The notes below the pieces were generated by a model. It saw only the letters and a list, made by a program, of their open reading frames with translations, did not search any database and was not told the DNA's origin. Positions 49,401 through 60,382 of a stretch of 64,000 bases of DNA are shown here, in pieces. Origin of the DNA: Lineus longissimus (taxonomy: Eukaryota > Nemertea > Pilidiophora > Heteronemertea > Lineidae); contig NC_088315.1 of NCBI RefSeq assembly GCF_910592395.1, positions 2,730,501-2,794,500 on the forward strand, written 5' to 3'. Made by a program: the position numbers and the translations under genes. The first letter of the stretch is position 1; each line of letters begins with the position of its first letter.

Positions 49401-50214
49401 GTTCCCAATACCCCATCGGTTCTCAAGGTTGATGAAACAGGAGCATGGTGGCAGAATCTCCCACCAAGCAAAAAGGTATCCGAATTTCTACCAGAATTTT
49501 TCTTGGAGTGGCAAGAAACTAAAAGGTTTGTGAAATAGGGATTCTTTTGATGTAGCTTAGCCAACATGCTTATTTTGCTGGCAGTGATGCTGTGTGAGGG
49601 CCAAAGTTGACCATGCGTAGGCCTAGGCTAGCGTCCGGTGCATATGCTGTGAACATGACTATGTGATACTAGTGGGTGTACTTATCGTGTATATGTGGTG
49701 TAGGCTTTGTCATGGATGGTCATTCATCTCATGGTCATGGTAGCTAAGTGATGGCGGGCTGCTGAAGGCCTAGGGGCTCACCAATCAGCATGGAATCTTG
49801 CAAAAATAAACCTGTCAAACTCTATGCACTTTCTGCCAAGTGCCTTGCCCAAGGACCAAAACCACTTCCTTTGTGACCCTTTTGCCAAGTGTCTTACCAA
49901 GGACCCACACCCCACACTTCTTAGTGACCAACACCTCACACTTAATGACCCCTCTGCATGTCACGAGCCTTACCCAACCCACCAACTACCAATATTAGCA
50001 CATGTTCTCAGCTCCCAATTCCCACTCGGATATCATAATGTTGCTAGCACACAGGGGGTGGAGAGCAATGACTCTCAGTCCAGACTCCATAGTTTTTCCA
50101 ATACCCAAGTACATGAGGGTTCATGTTGGGTATTGGATTGTCCTGTGGCAAGGTTGGGTCTGTCTTCAAAATGTTCAGGAAAACATTTGAAATGACCACG
50201 AATTAAAAGAATAA
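49401..50214. other. No gene seen
   Basis: The region holds only an unsupported 123-codon frame at 49824-50195, which runs through short direct repeats of TTGCCAAGTGYCTT(A/G)CC. TTTATT at about 50221, the reverse complement of AATAAA, marks a possible 3' end for the minus-strand SLC1 transcript. Confidence 0.5.
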
Positions 50215-51686
50215 TCAGCTTTTTATTAATGAAATAAACAACACAACATTATCTTACAAGACTATACATGTACATTCACGATATGCTTGAGGCAAAGGAA
50301 GAACATGAACAATGAGAGAGATTCATTTTTCCTTTCTTGATTACAGTTATTTGTGTTAATAATACATGAACATTAGAGATTAAATGCTTCTCTTTTAATA
50401 GCAAAGAGTGAGATTATGAAACTTTGCCACCTTCCAAATTACACTTACAGTAAAACCTCCCTTAGCGGACACCTCTCTATTAAGGACAACCTCTCCATAA
50501 AGGACACTAGTTTTGATCCCAAATGGGTTGTTTCCATTCAATTTCACCTCTCTAAATCAAGAGACCTCTCTATTAAGGACAGCAGTTGTCAGTCCCGTGG
50601 GTGACCTTAATAGAGAGGTTCTACTGTACATTGTATTTGCCAACTTTGTTTCCACCAACCCTATCAAAAAATTCAAGCCATTATTTGAAGTGCATTGCAT
50701 TGCCTTGCGTGTCTTAGTTGACTTATTAACAAAAATATCAATCACCCCATGATGACAATCCAAATTTGACTATAAATTGAAACATAGACGTAATTAAAAG
50801 CATACTCTGCCCCACACCGCATGAACATTACTCTATCTTCACTTTTATAAGGTCACTGGCAGAATAGCTATTTTTGGTCTGAAGAGTAAAGTAAAACTGC
50901 CTAATCTTTGCCAATTCAGCAATTGACCTTATAGATATGAATCTAGAGCACTTACCAATAAGCCATTCTTACATATTTATAGAACCTAGCACCAGTCTTT
51001 TGGTATTCCATATCACAACTACAGCAGGAGAACAAATCCACTGACATGCCTATTCCTTCAAGGCATTTTAATCTGTACAATTACACTGTACCTCATTCTG
51101 GCCCCACCCGTTATGATGTCACAACAATACAAATAGGGTCACAGCCAAAATCACACTTCAGGATTTATTTTGATGTCTTTTACCAGAAATGTTGGTACCT
51201 CACCTAACTGTCTGTATTGAATGTCACGTCAAACACCGCTCAGGCTGCAAGGTAATTTGGCAAAACCTGAGCTATGCCTTGGTTTTGACCTGCATTTTAG
51301 CTCAACGCACATGGTTTGGTAAGATAACCTGAGCAAGCACAGGTGTGACAAGGATATATGGTTCTTTGGACATACTTGACTGGAGTATGCTATCTTACAG
51401 GGTTTGAAATCTGGTATATGCAGGCCTCACTAAAGCACCTGAGCCGATTCACCTATTAAGTGAATCTGCCTGCCAGATCTAGCAATCAAATCAGCTCTAG
51501 TCAAATGCACAATCCTTATTTCATTGCAAACTGGCATCAAGCCCGTCCATAGTCCCTTTAGGCCATATGAGGTAATGACAGTCATATCATGCGACCTTTT
51601 TTAATAAGCCATATATAAAAATACGAACCGTGTCATATTTTCTCGACATTTCAACTTTAACTCATCAATGTCCTTGTTCGAAATGA
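50215..51686 (-). other. Probable 3' untranslated region of the SLC1-family gene
   Basis: Non-coding DNA between the SLC1 stop codon (51687) and a minus-strand AATAAA near 50226-50221. It includes a MITE copy at 50446-50628. No other feature is seen. Extent is inferred from the poly(A) signal only. Confidence 0.4.
50446..50628. mobile_element. MITE copy 1, TACAGTAGAACCTC-type ends (pogo/Tigger-like)
   Basis: A 183 bp element starting TACAGTAAAACCTC and ending GAGGTTCTACTGTA, with internal repeats of CTCTCTATTAAGGACA. A second copy lies at 55303-55484 in the same orientation. The ends begin and stop with TA, as expected for Tc1/mariner/pogo target sites. There is no transposase. Confidence 0.85.
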
Positions 51687-54600
51687 TCAAATCTGGGATG
51701 AAACGCTGCTTGAAAGTGTCGTTCCCGACCCAGTCTGCGTCATGATTGGTATACTCAAATATCCCTCATCGCTACGCATCTCCTTCATTTCCTCATCGCC
51801 GAGCGTACTATCGGAGGCGATGATGATATCCATGTCTGAACTGCTGCCGTAATCGTCGTCATCCATCTTGGATGGTTTTTCGCCATCTTGTATGGGATCG
51901 AGACCAGAACTGCAAAGTTTGTTGGTAAATGCGGCACAGTAGCAATGACTGACAACGTTCCCTGTCGTGCGGATTCTGTCCCTGTTGAGAGAGGAAAAGC
52001 AATTACGAAATAGTGAAAATATAAATATTTCAGGTGATTGGACAAAAACCTGGCCTCATTATGGTAAGGTGTCTTCCACAACCAAGCTTGACTCTGAAGA
52101 CACTCTCAGATTTTGCCAAGAAAGGAAAACTACATATATAGCTCCACTGAATACTGAACAAAATATGTTTTCTTGCACTTTCAGTGGTCAAGGTCATGTC
52201 TTCTTATTCCGCTACTCTATTTGAACTGAGTCATTGAAGACCCTTATGCCTTGGCTTTGTGAAAGAAAAACATTGGTTCCAACTGAGCAGAATTTTAAAA
52301 AAATCCTTTTCCGAAAAACCGTCAACTTACAAGAACCATTCAACGGTAAATAGAAGTGCAATATCTCGTGTTGGAAGGCCAATGGAAGACAGGATGATGA
52401 CAAGCGTCACGATGCTGGAACTTGGTACAGAGGGAAGAGCCATCACCGCTACTGAGGTCAATGCACTGAAAGGAGAAAAATATGATTAATTGTCTTAATT
52501 GCATCATCATCATCATCATTTTTGACACGTAAAGCTACAAAGCTGATTTGTTCGGGGAAAAATTGGGTCAATTTCATCAAGGACATACGTCAGTCATTTT
52601 GTTCCATCTGCAACAAGCGCCATATATTGCCAGAGCAGGTGGAATACAATGAACGAGAGTAACGCCTATAATTCTCAAGTTCCAACTTACCCTATTACAA
52701 CAACTTGGCCTGGGTCCAATGCAATACTGTTCAACTGGGCAATAAATATCGCAGCAGATGCAATAAAGATGGCACTTCCATCAGCATTCAACGTCACGCT
52801 AAATGGAATGACAAATCTCGACACGCGGGAATCGATCTTCTTACGATCGCAGCATTTGTACATCTCAGGGATAGCAACGGCACTGAAAGAGATCAGATGA
52901 AATGAAATGAGTTTTTCTCAGAAGCTACAACTTGACGTCTATGAAGCAACATGTTTTTTTTTCTGCAGAGGAGATCAGTGGCATAATCAGGAGGTCGCAC
53001 AGCCACAGCCTTTCAAAGGAACTTTTTTACGGACATGGAAGCTCAACCTGACCTTAATTCATCATCATTCATCATCATTACCGGCGTTGTAACCCTATTG
53101 GATTTTTGCCGGAGGTATGGAGTCCACTATAGGCTACTGTCCACCTATGTGGGATCTTTTACTTGCCCTGGCATAGACACTCAGGTACAAGGGACCACAG
53201 CTTTTAGTCTCATCCGACAGACCCTCGACTATTTCATACGTTAATTTACATGTTGTGAAGAGCCATGAATTTTAGTTCCTTGAAAGCCACGCCGGTTCAT
53301 CAAGAAATACAATCCTGGGTTCTCCCCGGGATCGAACCCGGGCCCTATTGCGTGGTAGCCAGCAGTGTTAACCACTAGGCTATGAGGCTGGAAGTAACCG
53401 TTTAAACTGATGAAGCCTAACCAATCTCAACTTACGTGCTTGTAGTGGCGAAACCTGTGAGCCAAGGTCTGAACAATGATATGTAGTAAGGGAAAGGGTT
53501 TTCCCGCACCACGATGATGTAGATGACCTGGACGATGATCAGCTGATGGATGACGATGCCAGCAACGACCACCAGGATGAAGAAGCCAAGCTGCGCAAAC
53601 GTCGACTCGATGTCAGAGACGCCGGCGATGGATGATGCGATGAGGGAGCAGACTCCGATAGGTGTATACCTGGATGTTGAAGAGGCAATGGGTTAGAACA
53701 AGTTGGTTATTAATGAGGATCTAGATTTCTAACGCATATTCGAGCATTTTGGCTTTGCTGCCAAGCATGTACACGTCACCTTGATTCTAGGCAAGTCACT
53801 TCACTTCAATTGCCATGCCCTTTGAATATGAGATTCAATGTATCTAGGCCTTTTGAAATCTGATAGCGGGTTGGATACAGAGGAGAGGTTTGACCCCACC
53901 CCCTTCCCCTTATGGGCCTGGTTTCCATGAATCCCTAACCTTGTTGTGAAAGAGCAATCCATGAATTAAACAGCATTTTATCAGTCTCAATGTTGTTCTT
54001 CGATAGAGATGTTGAGGTTTTATTCTACTGAGATAAATTATTAGACCAGTCAGTGGAAGACCTACCATAAGAACCATCGCATGATCTTAATGACAATATC
54101 GCTGCAGGACTGGAAGAAATGGAGGAAAGGTTTGCCCTTCTCTCCGGCTGCCCGCGTAGCCATACCAAACACCAGGCAAGCAAAGATGATTCCTGAAAGG
54201 TAAAAAATCAAATTTGACTGAGCAGGTAAGTTTTAAGCAATTAAAAGATGTCAATTAGTTCAATGACATTGTTTTTTGACAGACTGAACACGCAGACATC
54301 AGTTCAATGATAATCTAGACAAATTCCAGCACAACGTCCACAGCAGTTTTCAGCAAACTGCTCTGACTATTATTGCCAGCCCACCATGCTTATTTTCGAA
54401 TAGAGGGCTTTCAAACTATCTTCTATACTAGGCATGGTGGTGATTCTCTGATGAAGCCGATAAATAATGCCTTGAAGGGAGGTGACAAATCGAACTTGCT
54501 TACTTATAAGGATAAAGTTGATAATTAGGGATAGGTTTTTTTTGTAGTTGTCTAGAGGGGTCATCTTGGTGACCCCTTGGTTTGTTTGGCAGACCCTGAC

Positions 54601-57600
54601 TCAGCATGGGTTATGCCCTGTTTGACCATCTGAACAAAGAGATGTGCTCCTGATGGTACAAGTCAAATACTAAGTAATAGGATCTTAAAGACTTTCTACC
54701 CAGGCTTAGGCCTGGTCCCATTTCATTCAAGCACATGCTTTTAGCTTTCTCACAGATTGCCTATCATAGACACCATTTTAATCAAAACAGTATGATGAAA
54801 TAGACAACTATGTCATCTGAATCGATACTTGATGACGCCCCCAACCATATCAACAAGGCCCTTTCAATAATCGTGACGTTCGAGGAAAATCCTCTTCAGC
54901 ATTTGCATGTATGATAGACAGACTTGGTGGGTCTACACAGTACAGCAGAATCAATAATTGATAGATTTTTTCATATGTAGAGACCATCTGTCATGTTACT
55001 GATATAGGCCTAAACCAATAATGGTCATTGTCTTTCCATGTGACTCTCGGGTGACTAGAAATTCAAGTTTAATATTGAAATTTTTGAACAAGCAGAATTG
55101 GCCTTTCAACACTTTGTTGTTCCAATATGTTGGCAGTGGTTTTGATTTCTTGGTATAAACAGAGAAGTGATTTGAGTTCACCACAGCTGTTAAAGTTGGT
55201 TGAGAATAATTTAACTGATATATAAGCCAATATGTCGAGAATTATAATCATGAACCTCTTAATACCCTGCCTCTCATAAAGTAGCTTCAACAAGAACAGA
55301 AGTACAGTAGAACCTCCCTTAGCGGACACCTCTCTATTAAGGACAACCTCTCTATTAAGGACACTAGTTTTGGTCCCAAATTGGTTCTTTCCATTCAATT
55401 TGACCTCTCTAATCAGGACACCTCTCTATTAAGGACAACACTTGTCAGTCCCGAGGGTGTCCTTAGTAGAGAGGTTCTACTGTAATTTCAAAGTGAATTA
55501 CCCCTCATAGTGTCCGATATAAAGCATGTAAAAGTACATTTTCTTTGAATCCACTCAAATGGAGTGTCTGTGGCTGCAGCCCATGGGCCCATTGCCAACA
55601 CACTAATCAGTCTGATGCAATCGTTGCCAGGCAGACAAGATGCTTGTGACATCTAAGCCCACAGCTGTCATGAATATTGGCAGGCCTACAACGTGTATGT
55701 CAGATCGAAGCATGCACTCTTCTCTCTGAGCCTACCATGTTAAAAGGGTCCACCAGTGCGAACAAGGAGAGGGTGAAAAACCCAAGGTAGTTAAAAACAT
55801 GGAATAGAGCCAATGATTACAAATGTAGGCCTACTGCTCCCTTGTTACATGAACTTCTTTAAAATGAAAATAACCCTGTTTTCAAAAGGCCTAGCAGGAG
55901 GTGAACACTGGTTAAAAGAGTACTCTGACATTTGTGACCCGCTCTACCAAAACTAGGCGCTTGTCGCATCTGAACTTGAGAGGTTGATACGGACTTGTTG
56001 TTCATTTCCCTATTGTAGACCTTTTGTGAAATCTATTACAAACTGATTTGGTCACATTTCACAAAAGGTCTACAATAGGGAAATGAACAACAAGTCCGTA
56101 TCAACCTGTCAAGTTCAGATGCGACAAGCGCCTAGTTTTGGTAGAGCGAGTCACATTTTGTTACTCAAACATGCCCCGAACTTTTGGATAACTCTGGAGA
56201 GGTTGCATGTCATTACACTTGAATATAACGAATAATGCACTTTAGTACTAAGTTTTGAAATGAACTGGAAAAACATCGATCACTTTGAGAAAAATAGTTC
56301 ACTTATGAAATAGGAGAGGTGCAAAGGGCTTTGGCACTTTTAAGCAAATGACCAAGAAAGATAATCTACCATACTCACCAATGAGATTCGTTCCGCGGGC
56401 ATGTCCAACTGCTTTTGTGACCACTTGTACCGTCTTATTCACGATACCATCGGACGTATTAAAGACCAACGTTTTTTCTTCTGTGCCATATTTGGTCATG
56501 GTCTAGAAATGAACATGTTAAATATGATATAGTCATGGTTGGTTGTTTTTTAACTGAGAATGTCAACAAACCATGGCAAAACATGGTCAATGTCGTATGT
56601 GAAAAAAAACAACATAAACTATATACAGTGTATATATGCTTCTGGATTCATACACCTTCACCCTGATGTCATGTTATCAAAAACATTTGATAATAAAATC
56701 TCTATACAAACTAAAAAGACAACGCAACAGATGATGAGTTCCCGTGATGACTTCACCAATCGTAATCATTCATATCATTTTGAATATTCTATCATGGAAC
56801 AAGTAACCGACATAATCACTTTGACCATTATTATCTCAAAATTATACTAAACGTGACAGACAAATGGGACACTTATAATAAAATACATAATCTGTCCTTA
56901 CCTTCTCAATGCAAGCACCGAATACATTATCTGGGACAATGTTTCTGAAATTGAGATACTGGTACATGTAGTTACTATAGACTTATTTCAGACATAGTAG
57001 ATACGCTAGCTAGTGCTGGTTTCCTGTTACCAGGACATGTTGTCCTTGATATTGAGACTGAGCGGTGACATGGTGCGCAGTCGATGGATCCATGTGGACT
57101 CTTTGGAGAGTCTAATGTTTTTTGAGTTATCCGCATCTGGAGGGGCGTGGATGAATTCTAGGACGAAGATGCATATTTCAGACATAGGGGGAGGGGGGAT
57201 TTGTTTTTGGAAGAGAATTCATGACAATGCACTTCTAAACGAACTGCAGGTGAAGCCGACCTAGCATGCCAGCGAAAAATATGTTAAGTTTATGTCCAAC
57301 CACTACCAACTCAAGGACTCACCTGATTAGATCGGCGAAGATGTCCTGTGTTTGAAGAATCTCCGTCATTTTGTCTAAGAGTTCATTCGTAACAACACCA
57401 GAACCTGAAGATGATGTTATAAAATATCATTCCCAGAAAACCAAGGGGCAATAACAGAAAAATTAGAATTGTTTTTCACATTCTTGTCAGCATAAATTGC
57501 TTTAAAATTGACATGTTTTACCTTCCTTCTAAAACTCTTTAGCTGAATCACTGAGATCGCATGGTCATAACTGATAACTATTCATCATGACGTAGAAAAA

Positions 57601-58720
57601 GAAATGACACTGATCTTCCGGTGGTAACCAGTGGCATTCCAGTGGCTACCAATGGATTCCCATTAGGGTTGTTTACCTGGTTTAATAAGTAGACACAGTG
57701 TGACCCCGAGGGCACAGCTGATGATGTTGGTCATCACGATGTAGAGGAAGGAAAGGAGACTGATCTTTCCATTTGACTTGGGGTCCATTGAGGCAGTTCC
57801 TGAAAACGAAATATCATGATGATATTGCCAAAAGTTATATACTATACATATACAAAATTTCAAATCAAACTGAACTAACTGCATGCAAAAATCAAAGTTC
57901 CATGCCACACTTACAATTTCATGAAACCATGAAATAAAATGTGGGAATAACTCTATTTGTTTCAATAGTTCCAAAGTTGACGTGATTACAAATGTTTCAG
58001 GCTGCACCCACTCTTTAGAGTTTCTTCAGTAGAAGCTTTCAGGAGGTGCTAAGGACTATTATCAACAGGGTTAAGGGCCTTGCTCAAGGACACATACATT
58101 GTACATACCTGCTATCACACAGGAGACAATGAGGGGCAGTATCATCATCTTCAGCAACCGGAGGAACATATCTCCAGGAAGACCTGAAATGGTAGAGAGT
58201 AGGAAAACACCTGGCTCAACCTCGAGTGTCTTAGATGTGCAATACGATAGAACATCTGTCACACAGAGACACTTTCAGAATCTTATTGAAAAGACAGGAT
58301 TATGTGTCCTATACTTAGCACTTACAATCTATACTCAGCAGCTGTTATTTGCTGATAACTGCTCATAGCTCAGTTATGCTCATCTGTTCATTGCTCAGCA
58401 GCTCTTAACTGCTGAAAACTGCTCATAGCTCAGAGCTCAGGACCTCTTAATCTGTTGATATTTTACTCACCAAGCCATCCAAGCGTGTCAGTTGAAGGCT
58501 TGAACTCGCGGACGACAAATCCAATCGTGAAACCGAGGACGATCCCGACCGCCGTCAAAATCAGCAGCAACTCCTTCTTGATCAGTTTTTTGATTCGTTG
58601 ACATCTTGGCGTCACTTTTCGATCGATCGGCATACTTATCGCCATCTGGACAAGAGCTGCTCCGGAATCGCTCTCCGGGAGCATCCGACCATTTTCTTTT
58701 CGTTTGTGGAAGAGACCCAT
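51687..58720 (-). CDS. Divergent SLC1-family transporter (excitatory amino acid transporter-like)
   Basis: Membrane protein of the glutamate transporter family. Minus-strand exons: 58471-58720, 58109-58183, 57677-57799, 57323-57404, 56902-56944, 56379-56502, 54066-54192, 53436-53669, 52691-52882, 52331-52465, 51687-51981. They join in phase to 559 residues, the usual family length. Family segments in order: helix 1 KKELLLILTAVGIVLGF; LLKMMILPLIVS; GIIFACLVFGMA; WYTPIGVCSLIASSIAGVSD; SRVSRFVIPF; AAIFIAQLN; SSIGLPTRDI; EWFLDRIRTT. LDRIR keeps the Asp and Arg that bind acidic substrates in EAATs. Other signatures differ: the serine-rich HP1 tip reads TTSTAVAIP, NMDGT is NADGS (52774-52788), the glycine-rich HP2 tip is ALPSVPSSS, and the sodium-site Asp after NVxG is His (51945-51947). 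The tail is acidic and ends SSQI, a possible PDZ ligand. It could be a transporter with altered coupling, a channel-like or a non-transporting paralogue. Confidence 0.92.
53280..53390 (-). repeat. tRNA-derived SINE (tRNA-Gly-like head)
   Basis: On the minus strand, AGCCTAGTGGTTAACACTGC is a good A-box and GGGCCCGGGTTCGATCCCGG a perfect B-box/T-arm. GGCTACCACGC between them resembles the anticodon arm of tRNA-Gly(GCC). The 5' end GCCTCAT has no pairing partner, and the sequence runs on into an unrelated body, so this is a SINE or tRNA pseudogene in the intron 52883-53435. Confidence 0.65.
55303..55484. mobile_element. MITE copy 2, TACAGTAGAACCTC-type ends (pogo/Tigger-like)
   Basis: A 182 bp copy of the element at 50446-50628, about 85-90% identical by eye, in an intron of the SLC1 gene. 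The terminal inverted repeats TACAGTAGAACCTC match exactly in this copy and extend imperfectly to about 30 bp. The presence of two copies 5 kb apart suggests an abundant family. Confidence 0.9.
55933..56155. mobile_element. Near-perfect 99-bp-arm fold-back element in an SLC1 intron
   Basis: The left arm 55933-56031 (TGTGACCCGCTCTACCAAAA onward) and the right arm 56057-56155 are inverted copies with only a few mismatches, around a 25 bp loop. The arms share AACTAGGCGCTTGTCGCATC, GATACGGACTTGTTGTTCAT and CTATTGTAGACCTTTTGTGA. High identity implies recent insertion or conversion. It can fold into a long hairpin RNA in the pre-mRNA. Superfamily not assigned. Confidence 0.9.
58335..58444. repeat. 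Short direct repeat of CTCAGCAGCT / CTCATAGCTCAG segments
   Basis: A segment with GCTCAGCAGCT, TAACTGCT and CTGCTCATAGCTCAG occurs twice about 60 bp apart in the first SLC1 intron (58184-58470). It is a small local duplication of low complexity. Confidence 0.55.
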
Positions 58721-59182
58721 TTTGAAGATGCCGCTGTTGTATAAACTGTAACGATGGAATGAGATTATGATGCGGGAGACAGCAAAAGATGATGTCGGAA
58801 GACAGATAGTAGGCCCTAAAGGTGAGTTCTATTGGTCAGAGTTGTGTTCAGCAAAATGGACCTCCCACCAGCTGTAGATACAAAATGATAGAATTATCAA
58901 ATCATCGATTCTTTTATAAATCTGTATCAAAACGTGAATGAGCCAATATTATAAAATCCTGGCCACCCGCCACAGATTTTCTATGATTTTACAAATGACA
59001 CAATACCCCTCTGTGTTGTTATTGTGAGACAGCTGGAAGCGAATGTGAAAAGTTCATGGGTCAGACATACTACAGTGAACCAGGGCCTAGAGTGCACACC
59101 GTTTCAGAACTCATCCCCGAGAGAAGAAAACTGTTTATCATCAAACAAACCTCGGGGTTCATGGATGGCAAAAGCATTGCTT

Positions 59183-60315
59183 TTTAGCTCACCTCTTAGC
59201 AGAGGTGAGCTTATCCCATACCGTGGCGTCCGTCGTCCGTCGTCGTCGTCGTCGTCGTCGTCGTCCGTCGTCGTCCGTCGTCCGTTAGCAGGGCACGTTT
59301 CGTAACTGTTAGAGCTATTGAGTTGAAACTTGGTACACATGTACCCTTATGTAATGACACCTTGGAGACCAAGTTTCGGTCCGATTCGTTTCATGGTTTG
59401 GCCACCAGGGGGCCAAATGTTAAAAGTGAAAATATGCAATATCTCCCTTAATAGTAGTCGGGAAATTTTGAAAAAAATATGGTAGGTACTTCTAGCAAAG
59501 GTGCATCATATATCCTCCGGGTTTTTGATTTGACCTCCTTTTCAAGGTCACAGAGGTCAAATGGTGTAAATCGGCCGTTAGGATGTAACGATGGCACGTT
59601 TCTAAACTGCAATGACTATTGATACCAAATTTGGTACACATTTACCCCTTAGTCAGGTGATCTCAGGGACCAAAGTTTGGTCCAATATGATTCACCACTT
59701 GACCACCAGGGGGCAAAATCTAAAAACCTTAAAAATGTGATTATTCCTTAACTTCTTGCCCGATTGCCACCAATTTGATATCATGGGTACATTTAACCAC
59801 GATACAGTATATGTCACACATGTTTTTAATTTGACCTTCTTGTCAAGGTCACAGAGGTCAAATGGCATAAATTCGCCGTCAGGCCGTAACTATGGCACGT
59901 TTCTTAACTGCAATGACTATTGATCACAAATTAAGTACACATGTACCCCTTGGTCAGGTGATCTCAGGTACTGAAGTTTGGTGCGATCTGATTTGCCGTT
60001 TGGCCTGCAGGGAGGGGGCCAAATCCTAAATTCTTCAAAATGCCATTATTCCTAGTAATGACTTGCCCGATTGGCACCAATTTTATATCATAGGTAGATC
60101 TAATTCTAACAACCATTCAATGTGTCACCCGGGTCTTCTTTGATTTGACCTACTTTTCAAGGTCACAGAGGTCGAATGTACTGTAAATTGGCCATTTTGG
60201 GGAAATTGTAATTGATTGGACCTACATCAAACCTAACACTACATGACACAATACCATGCTCTTTATCCATCTTTCCTCCACATGAGGTGAGCACAATGGC
60301 CCTGGCCATTTCATT
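59183..60315. repeat. 1.1-kb interspersed repeat with hairpin head, CGT-rich tract and about 300-bp internal repeats
   Basis: It starts with the hairpin AGCTCACCTC-TTAGCA-GAGGTGAGCT (about 59188), then a (CGTCGTC)n tract (59228-59285). Three diverged units of about 300 bp follow, each with TTGGTACACATGTACCCC-like, CCACCAGGGGGCCAAAT-like and CAAGGTCACAGAGGTCAAAT-like segments (for example at 59322, 59621 and 59921). It ends near GAGGTGAGCACAATGGCC, echoing the head. There is no long open frame. The form is typical of a high-copy non-autonomous repeat in marine invertebrates; the element class is unknown to me. Confidence 0.8.
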
Positions 60316-60364
60316 TCTTAGACATTGCATTATTTGTCTTTTCCTAACAGCTGCAGCCCTTTAG

Positions 60365-60382
60365 CCCCCCCCCCCCCCCCCC
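60365..60382. repeat. Poly-C run of 18
   Basis: Eighteen consecutive C residues next to the end of the interspersed repeat. It is likely length-variable and prone to sequencing error. Confidence 0.95.

Noticed and set aside
49824-50195. 123-codon plus-strand frame
   Set aside because: It is built partly from short direct repeats, has no motif, and sits in DNA with no splice or promoter signals.
53316-53390. Functional tRNA-Gly gene on the minus strand
   Set aside because: A- and B-boxes are good but the acceptor stem does not pair and the sequence continues into a SINE-like body.
59228-59285. CGT-rich tract as a coding poly-amino-acid repeat
   Set aside because: It is part of the interspersed repeat and not within any supported exon.
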